A program made the translations under genes and the position numbers. Below are positions 1 through 8,032 of a stretch of DNA of 64,000 nt, piece after piece. The DNA comes from Enterocloster bolteae (GTDB lineage Bacteria; Bacillota; Clostridia; Lachnospirales; Lachnospiraceae), in contig JAETNT010000011.1 in NCBI GenBank assembly GCA_021772025.1, positions 22,345 through 86,344 of the forward strand. Reading direction: 5' to 3'. Under the pieces are notes generated by a model. That model made no database searches and was not told where the DNA came from. It saw only the letters and a program-made list of their open reading frames with translations. Every line of letters begins with the position of its first letter. Within the stretch, counting starts at the first letter, position 1.

Positions 1-219
1 ATCTACCGGTTCCCCGTCCAAAAGAATTTCTCCGGCAGTGGGCTGGTACAATTTCGTCAGGCTGTTAAGGAATGTGGTTTTTCCGCATCCTGTAGGGCCT
101 ACAATGCATAAGAATTCTCCGGCATGTACATCGAAGGAAATATTATTCAGTACCAGCAGATCCCCAAACTGTTTGGTCAGCCCCCGTACCTGCACCTTGG
201 GCATTTTGTTCTCTTGCAT
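1..219 (-). CDS. ABC transporter ATP-binding protein, partial (N-terminal part)
   Basis: The first 73 codons of an ATPase run off the left edge. The Walker A loop reads GPTGCGKTT at about residues 40-48, preceded by a typical 'VRGLTKQFGDLLVLNN' start of a nucleotide-binding domain. The ATG at 219 has a GAGGAGAG ribosome site just upstream (226-232). It follows another ATPase gene of the same importer by 16 bases, so the operon carries two ATPases. By family knowledge such proteins energise SsuABC/TauABC/NrtABC-type uptake of small organic anions at the cytoplasmic membrane face. The Walker B and signature motifs lie outside the window, so completeness cannot be judged. Confidence 0.85.
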   Translation of the reverse strand, partial: MQENKMPKVQVRGLTKQFGDLLVLNNISFDVHAGEFLCIVGPTGCGKTTFLNSLTKLYQPTAGEILLDGEPVD

Positions 220-235
220 AGCAATCTCTCCTCTC

Positions 236-1024
236 TTATAGCGTCAGATCCATATTATCGGTAATCAGCTGGCGCAGACGTAAAAATTCCGGATCTACGT
301 AGTCACGAGGATGGGGCATATCGATAATATACTCTTCCTTAATATGGGTGGGGCAGTTGGTCAGCAGAATGATTCGATCCGCCAGGAACAATGCCTCTTC
401 AATATTGTTGGTAACAAAAACCACCGTGCGCTTTTCCTTCTGCCAGATACGCTGTAATTCTTCCTCCATCATATAGCGGGTCTGGGCATCCAGATGTCCG
501 AAAGGCTCGTCCATCAGCATAATATCCGGCTGGTTAGCATAAGCTCTGGCAATGCCTACTCGCTGGCGCATGCCGCCGGAAAGCTGGCTGGGATAGCTTT
601 TTTCAAAGCCGGTCAACCCTACCAATTCCAGATATTTTTCAATCCGGGCTTTCCGTTCATCTGCCGGCATATGGCGCACTTTGGGGCCGAATCCTACATT
701 TTCCTCAACTGTCATCCAGGGAAACAGAGAAGTTTTCTGATAGACTACACCTCGCTCCGGGGCCGGTCCGGTAACCTTTTTCCCCCGTGTAAACACCTGT
801 CCCTCTGTGGGCATGTCCAGTCCTGCCAAAATGTTTAACAACGTGGTTTTCCCGCATTGGCCTGCTCCAAACAGAACCAGAAATTCATTTTCATGTACTT
901 CAAAGTCCATTCCCCGGAGAACTTCATTCTTGCCGCCGCCGTCATAGCTGTCAAAGCTGCGGCCCACATTCCGGCATTCCAGCACTGCCGGAGCGGATTT
1001 TACATTCCCTTCTGCTCGTTCCAT
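236..1024 (-). CDS. ABC transporter ATP-binding protein, SsuB/TauB/NrtD type
   Basis: A complete 262-residue ATPase. Walker A reads GAGQCGKTT, signature LSGGMRQRVGIARA, Walker B IMLMDEPFGHLD, and the switch His is replaced by Asn in 'VVFVTNNIEEAL', as is common in this subfamily. It should hydrolyse ATP to drive the two adjacent permeases. A GTG at 1030 is possible, but the ATG at 1024 has the better distance from the AAAGGAGA site. The start overlaps the end of the upstream permease by 25 bases, which suggests coupled translation. The substrate cannot be told from the ATPase; sulfonate, taurine, nitrate or pyrimidine-precursor import are all found in this family. Confidence 0.9.
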   Translation of the reverse strand: MERAEGNVKSAPAVLECRNVGRSFDSYDGGGKNEVLRGMDFEVHENEFLVLFGAGQCGKTTLLNILAGLDMPTEGQVFTRGKKVTGPAPERGVVYQKTSLFPWMTVEENVGFGPKVRHMPADERKARIEKYLELVGLTGFEKSYPSQLSGGMRQRVGIARAYANQPDIMLMDEPFGHLDAQTRYMMEEELQRIWQKEKRTVVFVTNNIEEALFLADRIILLTNCPTHIKEEYIIDMPHPRDYVDPEFLRLRQLITDNMDLTL

Positions 1025-1803
1025 GCACACAGTCTCCTTTCTAATGCGCTTGTCAGATTGGCCAGTATAAATCCCACAATTCCAATCGCTACAATGCCAA
1101 CCATAATCTGTACCGTATTGCCGGTATTCATTCCCCGTACAATCATCCAGCCTACACCCTCGTTAGACTGAATCATCTCCGCGCCTACTACTGCGCTCCA
1201 TCCGGCCGTTACCGCAATCTGAAGGCCGGCAAAAATATAAGGAACAGAAGAGGGAAGTACGATTTCAAAGAAAACCTGACGTTCATTGGCTCCCAGCATG
1301 CGGGCGGCTCCGATAAGCTCCGGATCCACATTTTTGGCGCCGTCATAAGTATTTACCGTAATAAAGCAAAAGCATCCCAAAAAGATAATAAAGAATTTTC
1401 CCGTATCTCCCAAGCCAAACCACAAAATGGAAAGCGGAATCCACGCCAGAGGCGGAATGGGACGGATAAATTCAAAGATTGGCTTTAAAATAGCCTCCAG
1501 CAGGCGGGAATATCCCATCCCGACCCCCAGGGCAATCCCGGCGATAGTGGCAAAGAAAAATGCCACAGCTACCCGGTATAAACTAACGCCAATATGGGCC
1601 AGCATCGTGCGCTTGCCGATAGGGTCTACAAAGCTTTTGCAAAAGGCTGCCAATACCTGGCTGGCAGGGGGAAGAAACATGGACGCGCCGGTAAATCTGG
1701 CCGCCAGTTCCCAGACTGCAAGCAGGGAAAGCAAAGAAATAATGGTATAAATTACAATAAGCTGCTTATCAGAAAAACGGCTGTTTGCAGTAGAATCAAT
1801 CAT
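1000..1803 (-). CDS. ABC transporter permease, SsuC/TauC type (second permease)
   Basis: A 267-residue membrane protein with about six hydrophobic segments and the binding-protein-dependent transport domain. The EAA loop that contacts the ATPase is visible as 'LIGAARMLGANERQVFFEIVLP'. It should form the channel with the other permease (1796-2590) as a heterodimer or as an alternative homodimer. Its start overlaps the end of that upstream permease by 8 bases, a typical coupled operon arrangement. Length is normal for the family. Substrate is unknown. Confidence 0.9.
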   Translation of the reverse strand: MIDSTANSRFSDKQLIVIYTIISLLSLLAVWELAARFTGASMFLPPASQVLAAFCKSFVDPIGKRTMLAHIGVSLYRVAVAFFFATIAGIALGVGMGYSRLLEAILKPIFEFIRPIPPLAWIPLSILWFGLGDTGKFFIIFLGCFCFITVNTYDGAKNVDPELIGAARMLGANERQVFFEIVLPSSVPYIFAGLQIAVTAGWSAVVGAEMIQSNEGVGWMIVRGMNTGNTVQIMVGIVAIGIVGFILANLTSALERRLCAWNEQKGM

Positions 1804-2590
1804 GTTGTTTTCCCCTCCTTACATATTTTTTCTGTAATCTTTCCAAAACCGTGTTCAGCAGAAGCCCTACAAATCCGATGGTAAGCATTCCCACAATAAT
1901 AACGTCCGGGCGGCCCAGCATACGCGCCATCTGAATCATATAGCCGAGTCCGCTGGTAGCCGCCAGCATTTCCGCAGCTACCAATGCAACCCATGCGGAG
2001 CCCAGTGCCAGACGCAGGCCGGTAAAAATCATAGGAAGAGCCGTTGGTATCGCCACTTTAAACAGAAGCTGACGGTTGGTTGCGCCAAAGGTTTTGCCTA
2101 CCCATAAATGAACCTGGCTGGTACGCCGGATTCCGGTATAAGAGTTTACGGTGGCGCTGATAAAAGCCGCAAAGAAAATAATCCCGACTTTAGAAGCATA
2201 ACCAATCCCCAGCCATAAAATCATCAGGGGAATCCAGGCCAGAGCCGGCACCGGGCGGATAATATCAAACAATGGTTTTGCAAACAATTCAAATTTTCTG
2301 CTCCATGCCATGCCGACCCCAAGAGGAACTCCGATAAGAACCCCTACCCCATAGCCGCCCAGCGCGATTTTCAGGCTGGACCAGATATTTTCCAAAAGTG
2401 TAGAGCCGTCCGGCACGGTTCCTCCGGTAAGCTTATACCAAAGCGTGCCCAAAATTTTTGTAGGACTGGGAAGCATTACCGGGCTTACCAGATGAAATAC
2501 ATCTGTCACCATCTGCCACACCAGAAGTACAAACAGAAAAGAGCAGGCAGAAATCAGTTTATATTTATATTTTTCAAAAAACCCCTTCAT
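1796..2590 (-). CDS. ABC transporter permease, SsuC/TauC type (first permease)
   Basis: A 264-residue permease with an N-terminal membrane segment ('LISACSFLFVLLVWQM') and about five more. Its EAA loop, 'HLWVGKTFGATNRQLLFKVAIP', differs from that of the neighbouring permease, so the two are paralogues and not a recent tandem copy. It lies 35 bases downstream of the substrate-binding lipoprotein gene in the same operon. Together with two distinct ATPases this suggests a fully heteromeric importer. Role beyond anion or small-organic import is not deducible. Confidence 0.9.
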   Translation of the reverse strand: MKGFFEKYKYKLISACSFLFVLLVWQMVTDVFHLVSPVMLPSPTKILGTLWYKLTGGTVPDGSTLLENIWSSLKIALGGYGVGVLIGVPLGVGMAWSRKFELFAKPLFDIIRPVPALAWIPLMILWLGIGYASKVGIIFFAAFISATVNSYTGIRRTSQVHLWVGKTFGATNRQLLFKVAIPTALPMIFTGLRLALGSAWVALVAAEMLAATSGLGYMIQMARMLGRPDVIIVGMLTIGFVGLLLNTVLERLQKKYVRRGKQHD

Positions 2591-2625
2591 TGAATTTTCA
2601 CACCTTTCCTAGCGCTGTAGAGAAG

Positions 2626-3690
2626 TTACTGGTAGGACTGTATAAATGTGGTGATCACGTTGGTATTGAATTTTTCCGTTGCGCTGGCTTCCAGCTGGCC
2701 CTGATCTACGTAAAACTCACCAAGCTCTTTTGCAAAAAGACCAAGCTCACGGCCTTTCCAGTCTTCCCTGGTCAGCCATTTTACACGGCCCAGATCGGCT
2801 ACGCAATTTTCCCGGCTGGTTTCCATTCCGGATTCCTGCAAAAATTCTACCAACAGGTCTGCGGCCATTTCCGGATCCTTCTGCAGCGCTTCACACGCAT
2901 CCAGAGTACAATCTACATATTTCTGAATCAAATCAGACTTTCCGTCCAGAGACTTACGGTTTCCAACTATCATATCTACATAGCGGGTTCCCATATCTGC
3001 CAGGTTAGCTACCTGTACCATACCATCGTTTTTCGCCTCAAAGAAGGTGGGAACATTTAAGGAAGCAGCGTCCCCCTGGCCGGCCTGTAATGCCTGATAA
3101 GCCTGTACGGTATCCATGTTTACGATATTTACATCCGTAGGCTCCATTCCCAGTTTTTCCAGCCATTTTAAAACCGTAAAATGCTGGGCGGTTCCCACCG
3201 GGGTCAGAATTGTAATGCCTGCCACTGATTCCGGGCTTCCCAAAACCGTAGGGAAGGACGGATTATATCCTGTGTCTTTTGCTGCCGGGCAGTCCGGCGA
3301 AACAAATACCCCCTGGCCATCCGTAGATTCCAGAACTTCGCCGATAATCAGCTCATCATAATTTGCCATACCGGTAACAGCGGCGGCCCCCATATGTCCT
3401 ACATCCCACAGGTCTGCAGCCAGCGCTTCATTCATAGGAGCCCCTGTATCAAACATAGTAGTTTCCATTTTAAATCCCGCTTTCTCATCCAGTCCGTTCT
3501 TCTGTATGTAATAAGTGGGAAGGCTGGTAATCGTAGGCATTGTAGCCACTCGAAGGGTCGGAAGTCCACTGTTTCCTCCTTCTGTTTTCACTGCCGTACT
3601 TTCGCTTTTACCTGCGGAGCCGCTGCATCCTGCAAGAGCCAGAGCTGCTGCTGCCAATAATAGTGCAAGACCTTTTCTTTTTTTCATCAT
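2626..3690 (-). CDS. Substrate-binding lipoprotein, SsuA/NMT1 type
   Basis: A 354-residue lipoprotein. The signal peptide MMKKRKGLALLLAAAALALA ends at a lipobox LAGC, so the mature protein is anchored by Cys outside the membrane. The mature part has the two-lobe fold of the NMT1/THI5-like and NrtA/SsuA families ('LRVATMPTITSLPTYYIQKNGL'; 'GAPMNEALAADLWDVGHMGAAAV'). It is the first gene of the importer operon and would capture the substrate. A TATAAT -10 lies upstream at 3739-3744 on this strand. Family members bind sulfonates, taurine, nitrate, bicarbonate or thiamine precursors; the sequence read by eye does not decide among them. Confidence 0.88.
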   Translation of the reverse strand: MMKKRKGLALLLAAAALALAGCSGSAGKSESTAVKTEGGNSGLPTLRVATMPTITSLPTYYIQKNGLDEKAGFKMETTMFDTGAPMNEALAADLWDVGHMGAAAVTGMANYDELIIGEVLESTDGQGVFVSPDCPAAKDTGYNPSFPTVLGSPESVAGITILTPVGTAQHFTVLKWLEKLGMEPTDVNIVNMDTVQAYQALQAGQGDAASLNVPTFFEAKNDGMVQVANLADMGTRYVDMIVGNRKSLDGKSDLIQKYVDCTLDACEALQKDPEMAADLLVEFLQESGMETSRENCVADLGRVKWLTREDWKGRELGLFAKELGEFYVDQGQLEASATEKFNTNVITTFIQSYQ

Positions 3691-3738
3691 TTTATCCTCC
3701 TTTTTCGTTTGGAAAGCAAACTTAAATTTGTTGTATTT

Positions 3739-3744
3739 ATTATA
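3739..3744 (-). promoter_or_regulatory. Probable -10 element of the importer operon
   Basis: TATAAT on the minus strand, about 50 bases upstream of the lipoprotein ATG at 3690. No good -35 is seen at the expected distance (the bases there read AACACA), so an activator may be needed. The remainder of the 3691-4119 gap is A+T-rich; the AraC-type gene on the other side is the obvious candidate regulator. A TATAAT on the plus strand at 4058-4063 may serve that gene. I see no terminator or small gene in the gap. Confidence 0.45.
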
Positions 3745-4119
3745 ACAAGATCGTACTTTTCTGTGTTTTGGATATTTTTACATTTCTTTACCGTCCCGGA
3801 ATCCTGTTTTTCTATTTTTACATTGTGTTTGCTTTTTTGACCTTTTTCTCCTGCTTTTTATGTTAATTTCACAAATCCCGCTTTTCCTTTTCGTCATATT
3901 GCCCTATACAATCTCTGGATTTGCCTTTCCTATTGACTTTTTTGCAAGAATGGCTAAAACTATTAACAGGCAGAAATGCTTGTTATCTGTACTCATAAGG
4001 AAGGGCATCCTCTCTTTTTTGTGCAGAGATAGAGAGGAAAAATTCAAGTATAAACGTTATAATCAGGGTGATTTTATATTTACGAAGCACCATGTGTGCG
4101 GATTTAAGGAGGTATCCCC

Positions 4120-4974
4120 ATGGAATGGGTCCACAGATTAAACCAGAGCATGAATTATATTGAGGAACATTTGACCGACGAGATTGATTATGAACAGCTG
4201 GGGCGGATCGCCTGCTGTTCCGCATATCATTACCAGAGAATGTTTACTTATATGGCGGGTATCACTTTGGCGGAGTATATCCGAAGAAGGAAAATGTCTT
4301 TAGCAGCCGTAGATTTGCAGGCCGGGAATCAACGGATTATTGACATTGCAGAAAAATACGGCTACCACTCTCCCACCGCATTTAACAGAGCGTTTCAGGC
4401 TTTTCACGGAATTGCCCCCTCATCTGTTAAAAGCGAAGGCGTATCCGTAAAATCTTTTTCCCCTATTGTGTTTAAAATTGCCGTAAAAGGAGCAGGTGAG
4501 ATGAATTACCGAATTGAAACAAAAGATGCTTTCCGGATTATTGGAATATCCGCGCCGCTTGACAAAGAAATGGAACATAATTTTACAGTTGTGCCCGGAC
4601 TGTGGCAGAAGGCGTCTTCTGATGGAACAATACAAAAATTAGCCGCAATGATGGACACGCCTCCAATGGGACTCTTGGGTGTCAGCGCCTGCAATGACGA
4701 GGAGCAATGGAAATATTTTATTGCCGTTTCAAGTACAAAGTCCGGGAAGGAATTGGAGGAATACATTGTCCCCGCATCTGCATGGGCAGTTTTTTCCGGG
4801 ACGGGGACAAATCAGTCGATACAAGAATTGGAACGGCAGATTATAACCGAATGGCTTCCTTCATCCGGATACGAATACGCCAATGCCCCTGATATTGAAG
4901 TTTACCTGAATCCGGATCCGCAAAACGCCCAATATGAGGTATGGATACCTGTAACTAGGAAGCTTCCCCGGTAA
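4120..4974 (+). CDS. AraC-family regulator with GyrI-like effector domain
   Basis: A 284-residue regulator. Residues 1-105 hold the two helix-turn-helix units of the AraC family ('LGRIACCSAYHYQRMF', 'IIDIAEKYGYHSPTAFNRAFQAFHGIAPS'). Residues about 125-284 form a GyrI/Rob-like domain ('YRIETKDAFRIIGISAPL', ending 'YEVWIPVTRKL') that in related proteins binds small hydrophobic or cationic ligands. This order matches Rob/BltR-like multidrug-responsive regulators. An AGGAGG site lies directly before the ATG. It is divergent from the anion importer and its 3' end overlaps the cbiO 3' end by 20 bases, so it probably controls the importer or itself rather than cbiO. Confidence 0.9.
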   Translation: MEWVHRLNQSMNYIEEHLTDEIDYEQLGRIACCSAYHYQRMFTYMAGITLAEYIRRRKMSLAAVDLQAGNQRIIDIAEKYGYHSPTAFNRAFQAFHGIAPSSVKSEGVSVKSFSPIVFKIAVKGAGEMNYRIETKDAFRIIGISAPLDKEMEHNFTVVPGLWQKASSDGTIQKLAAMMDTPPMGLLGVSACNDEEQWKYFIAVSSTKSGKELEEYIVPASAWAVFSGTGTNQSIQELERQIITEWLPSSGYEYANAPDIEVYLNPDPQNAQYEVWIPVTRKLPR

Positions 4975-5800
4975 GCTCTAAAAGCAAATCCTCCAGATTT
5001 TTGGGTACCGGAGAACCCGGATTCAAGACCCCTTTCCGGCATAAGCCGTCATACAGCCTCATAACTGCAGGCCGGGCCAGATTGGCGGTATGCACAAGCG
5101 CCGGATCGGAAAAAATCTCCTGAGGAGTCCCCTGACGCAGAACCCGGCCTTCATAGGTCACTACCGCTTCATCTGCCCAGGAAAGAGCATAGTCTACATT
5201 GTGAGTAGCCATTATCACCGTAATTCCCTTTGCACTCATGTTATCCACTGCCTGGCTTACCAGCCTGGCATGTTTCGGATCCAAAGCAGAATACGGTTCA
5301 TCCATAATCACAATCTCTGGCTCCATCACCAGCACACCGGCGATGGAGACCAGTTTTTTCTGACCTCCGGATAAGGCGTGGGTAGGTTTTTCCCGGTAAG
5401 AAACAATGTCCATCTCTTCCATGATTCGTTCTACCGCTTCTTTCGCCGCTTCTTTGGCCAGTCCAAGGTTTAAAGGCCCAAAAGAAATCTCCTGATATAC
5501 GCTGGCGGAAAACAGCTGATTATCCGGATCTTGAAATACAATCCCTACCTTTTTCCGCAAATCCAGCAGTCCCTTACGGGAATAGTCCACGGGTTTCCCG
5601 TTATAATGCAGAGTACCGGAGCCAGGCCTGTGTATTCCGTTGCAGCACAGAAAAAATGTAGATTTTCCCGATCCGTTAGGGCCTACAAACGCTATCTTCG
5701 TCCCCCGCCGGATGTCCAAAGAAAAATCATTCAGAGCCAAATTTCGGCTTCCCTCATAAGAAAATTTCAGATTTCTGGCTTTTAAAATAATCTCTTTCAT
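4955..5800 (-). CDS. cbiO: Cobalt ECF transporter ATPase CbiO
   Basis: A 281-residue ATPase of the energy-coupling-factor type. Walker A is GPNGSGKST, the Q-loop VFQDPDNQLFSASV is diagnostic of CbiO/EcfA, the signature is LSGGQKKLVSIA and Walker B IVIMDEPYSALD. It powers cobalt uptake with CbiQ, CbiN and CbiM. It is the last gene of a four-gene operon and starts 6 bases after the cbiQ stop. There is one ATPase gene, as expected for cobalt-dedicated group I systems. The tail overlaps the convergent AraC-type gene by 20 bases, with no terminator evident between them. Confidence 0.93.
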   Translation of the reverse strand: MKEIILKARNLKFSYEGSRNLALNDFSLDIRRGTKIAFVGPNGSGKSTFFLCCNGIHRPGSGTLHYNGKPVDYSRKGLLDLRKKVGIVFQDPDNQLFSASVYQEISFGPLNLGLAKEAAKEAVERIMEEMDIVSYREKPTHALSGGQKKLVSIAGVLVMEPEIVIMDEPYSALDPKHARLVSQAVDNMSAKGITVIMATHNVDYALSWADEAVVTYEGRVLRQGTPQEIFSDPALVHTANLARPAVMRLYDGLCRKGVLNPGSPVPKNLEDLLLELTGEAS

Positions 5801-5806
5801 ATTCTT

Positions 5807-6574
5807 CTACCTTCCTATCCATATGAGGAAACAGGCCACTAGTTCAAAAACAAAAATGCTGAAAATCTCTTTTCTTTTAGGAGGATACTCTTCCTCCAAA
5901 ACCCGAATCACCCCATCATAGCATCGGGACTCCATAGCGTCAAAAAGAGCTTCTGAGCGCTTAACAGAGCTTATAAAAAGGCAGGATACCAGTTTCCCAA
6001 AAGAGTGAATCCCTGTCCGGTAGTTCCGGTTTCCCAGCCTGGACTTCTGAGCAATCGCAATAGCCTGCCCCCGATCCAGCAATACGAAAATAAACCGGTA
6101 AATTAGCAGCATCAGCTCTGCAATTAAAGCCGGACACTTCCATCTCCGGAGTAAAACCAAAAGATCTGTCATAGTCGTATTGCAGGACAAAAAGTACAGA
6201 CAGGACACTGCCGCCATAGCAGTAACAAAGATCTGAATCCCATAAAAACAAGTTTCCCTTCCCGCTGTCAAATACCAAGCTCCAATCCGGACAGAAAACA
6301 CTTCCAAAGGCGTCTGCCGGATAGAAATCCCTAAAACCAAGGAATTCATGCCTAAAAATACCATAGGAATCGTCAGAAGATGCAGATATTCGGAAAAAGG
6401 GATCCCACCCTTTCTTACAGTGAGAATCCCCATAGCCAGGAGCACAAAGACTGCCAGATACATAGAGCGGCTCCCCACGCACAGAACTAATGTTATTATG
6501 GAAAATACGGCTTTTTCCCCAGTATTTACGTACCGCAGCCCGGAGCCGTAACTAAGTCTGTCAATCGTTATCAT
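5807..6574 (-). CDS. cbiQ: Cobalt ECF transporter transmembrane protein CbiQ
   Basis: A 255-residue membrane protein with the T-component pattern: about five hydrophobic segments and cytoplasmic coupling helices. The Ala-Arg-Gly-type coupling motif is modified here ('FDAMESRCYDG', in place of the usual A-M-x-x-R-G). It joins the ATPase CbiO to the substrate component CbiM. The start abuts the cbiN stop (TAGATG), so translation is probably coupled. Length is normal for the family. Confidence 0.9.
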   Translation of the reverse strand: MITIDRLSYGSGLRYVNTGEKAVFSIITLVLCVGSRSMYLAVFVLLAMGILTVRKGGIPFSEYLHLLTIPMVFLGMNSLVLGISIRQTPLEVFSVRIGAWYLTAGRETCFYGIQIFVTAMAAVSCLYFLSCNTTMTDLLVLLRRWKCPALIAELMLLIYRFIFVLLDRGQAIAIAQKSRLGNRNYRTGIHSFGKLVSCLFISSVKRSEALFDAMESRCYDGVIRVLEEEYPPKRKEIFSIFVFELVACFLIWIGR

Positions 6575-6904
6575 CTATGCCTCTTCCTCGTCCGTTGTCC
6601 ATTTTTTCCGCTCTACAAATCGCCCCATAAAGAAAGCAATAATACCTACTCCTATGCCGGTTTGAAGGCAGAACAGCATACCTTCCACCTCTCCGGGAAG
6701 CTCTCCGCCAAGGATAACCTCCAATATGGGAGCCGCCCAGGGCTCATACCCCGGGTCAGTGGTTTCGATTAAAGTGTTGCCTTTATCATCTGCGCCGCCA
6801 AATTCTGCGTCTTTCAGCAAAAACAAAGGCGCAAAAGCAATGACAACAGCAGTTATCAGGAGTATCATCACTAATTTCCCATTATTTTTATCCGTGTTTT
6901 TCAT
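6575..6904 (-). CDS. cbiN: Cobalt transport protein CbiN
   Basis: A 109-residue protein with two membrane segments, 'LVMILLITAVVIAFAPLFLL' near the start and 'GIGVGIIAFFMGRF' near the end, flanking an extracytoplasmic loop. That loop has the CbiN hallmark 'AEFGGADDKGNTLIETTDPGYEPWAAPI'-like pattern (positions about 33-60). CbiN helps CbiM load cobalt. The gene overlaps the cbiM stop by ATGA, giving tight coupling in the order M-N-Q-O. Confidence 0.92.
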   Translation of the reverse strand: MKNTDKNNGKLVMILLITAVVIAFAPLFLLKDAEFGGADDKGNTLIETTDPGYEPWAAPILEVILGGELPGEVEGMLFCLQTGIGVGIIAFFMGRFVERKKWTTDEEEA

Positions 6905-7653
6905 CCCTTTCTGGCCTCCTTTAAAAATCCGGCTGTCTTTAACTCCGGCTTTGCATAGCTTTCCAATCCAATCATCACCACTACCGTTAGAATCCCTTCC
7001 ACAATTGCCAGGGGAAGCTGAGTTCCCGCAAAAATAATCAAATTTTCTTTTAAGGCAAGTTGAAAGGTGGTTGCGGAATTATGAGCCATGGCAAGCTGAA
7101 CCGCGGTAATGCAATAGGTAAATAAATCTCCAAAAAAGGCCGCTAAAAATACGGATACCTTCCGGTTTAGTTTCACTTTCTCAAAAGCCCGGAACAGGCA
7201 ATAGGCGGCAAAGGGGCCGGCAATCGCCATGGAAAAGGTGTTGGCTCCCAAAGTAGTAAGACCTCCGTGAGCCAGCAGAACTGCCTGGAAAATCAGCACA
7301 ATCAGTCCTAAAACCGATACTGCCCCGGGGCCGAATAAAATAGCTCCAAGACCGGTTCCGGTCATATGGGAACAGCTTCCGCTTACAGATGGGATTTTCA
7401 GAGAGGAAATTACAAACACAAAAGCCCCGGACATGGCAAGAAGGGGCAGAGCCCGGCGGTTTTCTCTAACGTTTTTTTTAATAGAGAAAAATCCGGCCAT
7501 AAGAAAGGGAAGAGAAATGGCTCCCCAGGCCAGACAATAGCCTGCCGGAAGGGCGCCCTCCATGATATGCATTGCATACGCCTGAGAAGGGATTCCAAAA
7601 ATCCCGGCAAATACAATGGCAGCGGTAATCAGTGTCTTTTCTTTTTTTGTCAT
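6901..7653 (-). CDS. cbiM: Cobalt ECF transporter substrate component CbiM
   Basis: A 250-residue membrane protein. A signal peptide (about residues 1-25, ending QAYA) precedes MHIMEGALP, whose freed N-terminal Met-His is the metal-binding signature of CbiM. Conserved downstream features include 'GSCSHMTGTGLGAILFGP' and about six membrane segments. The ATG at 7653 is preceded by AAGGAGT; an in-frame ATG at 7698 would add 15 residues and destroy the signal-peptide layout. Expression is under the cobalamin riboswitch immediately upstream, so B12 sufficiency should switch off cobalt uptake. Confidence 0.93.
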   Translation of the reverse strand: MTKKEKTLITAAIVFAGIFGIPSQAYAMHIMEGALPAGYCLAWGAISLPFLMAGFFSIKKNVRENRRALPLLAMSGAFVFVISSLKIPSVSGSCSHMTGTGLGAILFGPGAVSVLGLIVLIFQAVLLAHGGLTTLGANTFSMAIAGPFAAYCLFRAFEKVKLNRKVSVFLAAFFGDLFTYCITAVQLAMAHNSATTFQLALKENLIIFAGTQLPLAIVEGILTVVVMIGLESYAKPELKTAGFLKEARKG

Positions 7654-7696
7654 ATAGACTCCTTTCATTCTTTGCGGGTTCCCATCCCGCTCACGC

Positions 7697-7741
7697 AAAA
7701 AAGCGCTCCTTCATCGCTTTCGCCGAACATATGAAGAGCGC
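7697..7741 (-). terminator. Intrinsic terminator, expression platform of the B12 riboswitch
   Basis: On the minus strand a stem of GCGCTCTTCAT against ATGAAGGAGCGC (arms 7731-7741 and 7703-7714, one bulged base) is followed at once by TTTTTT (7697-7702). It sits between the B12 aptamer and cbiM, where a regulated terminator is expected. This indicates control by premature transcription termination and not only by masking of the ribosome site. Confidence 0.85.
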
Positions 7742-7807
7742 CGACAGCCGGGTGATATAGGCTGTCCGCACAGAAAGCCGTCCTTCGCAGCTTTCTATAC
7801 AAATTTC

Positions 7808-7990
7808 CTATGGCGGGCAGTTCTTCTGACTTGAGCGTCTTTGCCTCTCCCTGCCTTCCCCGGCTTAAAAGCCCAGTGGCGTCTATTGGGAGAGACTCTT
7901 CTCTCACAGCGGCGTGACCGTGGAGGTTTTTCACCTCGCTTTCCTATTCTCCTGCGGAATGAATCGCAGGCACCGCGCCATATTAAATTA
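7808..7990 (-). ncRNA. Cobalamin (AdoCbl) riboswitch aptamer
   Basis: Minus-strand leader of cbiMNQO. The conserved B12 core is visible: GCCACTG (7874-7880) in the segment GACGCCACTGGG, the upstream element GGTGAAAAACCTCCACGGTC with ACGCCGCTGTGA, and the 3' element AAGTCAGAAGAACTGCC (about 7815-7832). The first part (7950-7985) can pair around TGCCTGCG/CGCAGG. The ligand in this class is adenosylcobalamin; binding would favour the terminator at 7697-7741 and stop cobalt importer synthesis. Exact 5' and 3' limits are estimates. Confidence 0.92.
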
Positions 7991-7998
7991 TAATTCTT

Positions 7999-8026
7999 AT
8001 TATAAGCCTGGCGGCAATATTGTCAA
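7999..8026 (-). promoter_or_regulatory. Promoter of the cbiMNQO operon
   Basis: On the minus strand TTGACA (8021-8026), a 16-base spacer, then TATAAT (7999-8004). Transcription should begin near 7992, right at the 5' edge of the riboswitch. Both hexamers match the housekeeping consensus, so the riboswitch is likely the main control. Confidence 0.85.
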
Positions 8027-8032
8027 TAATTA

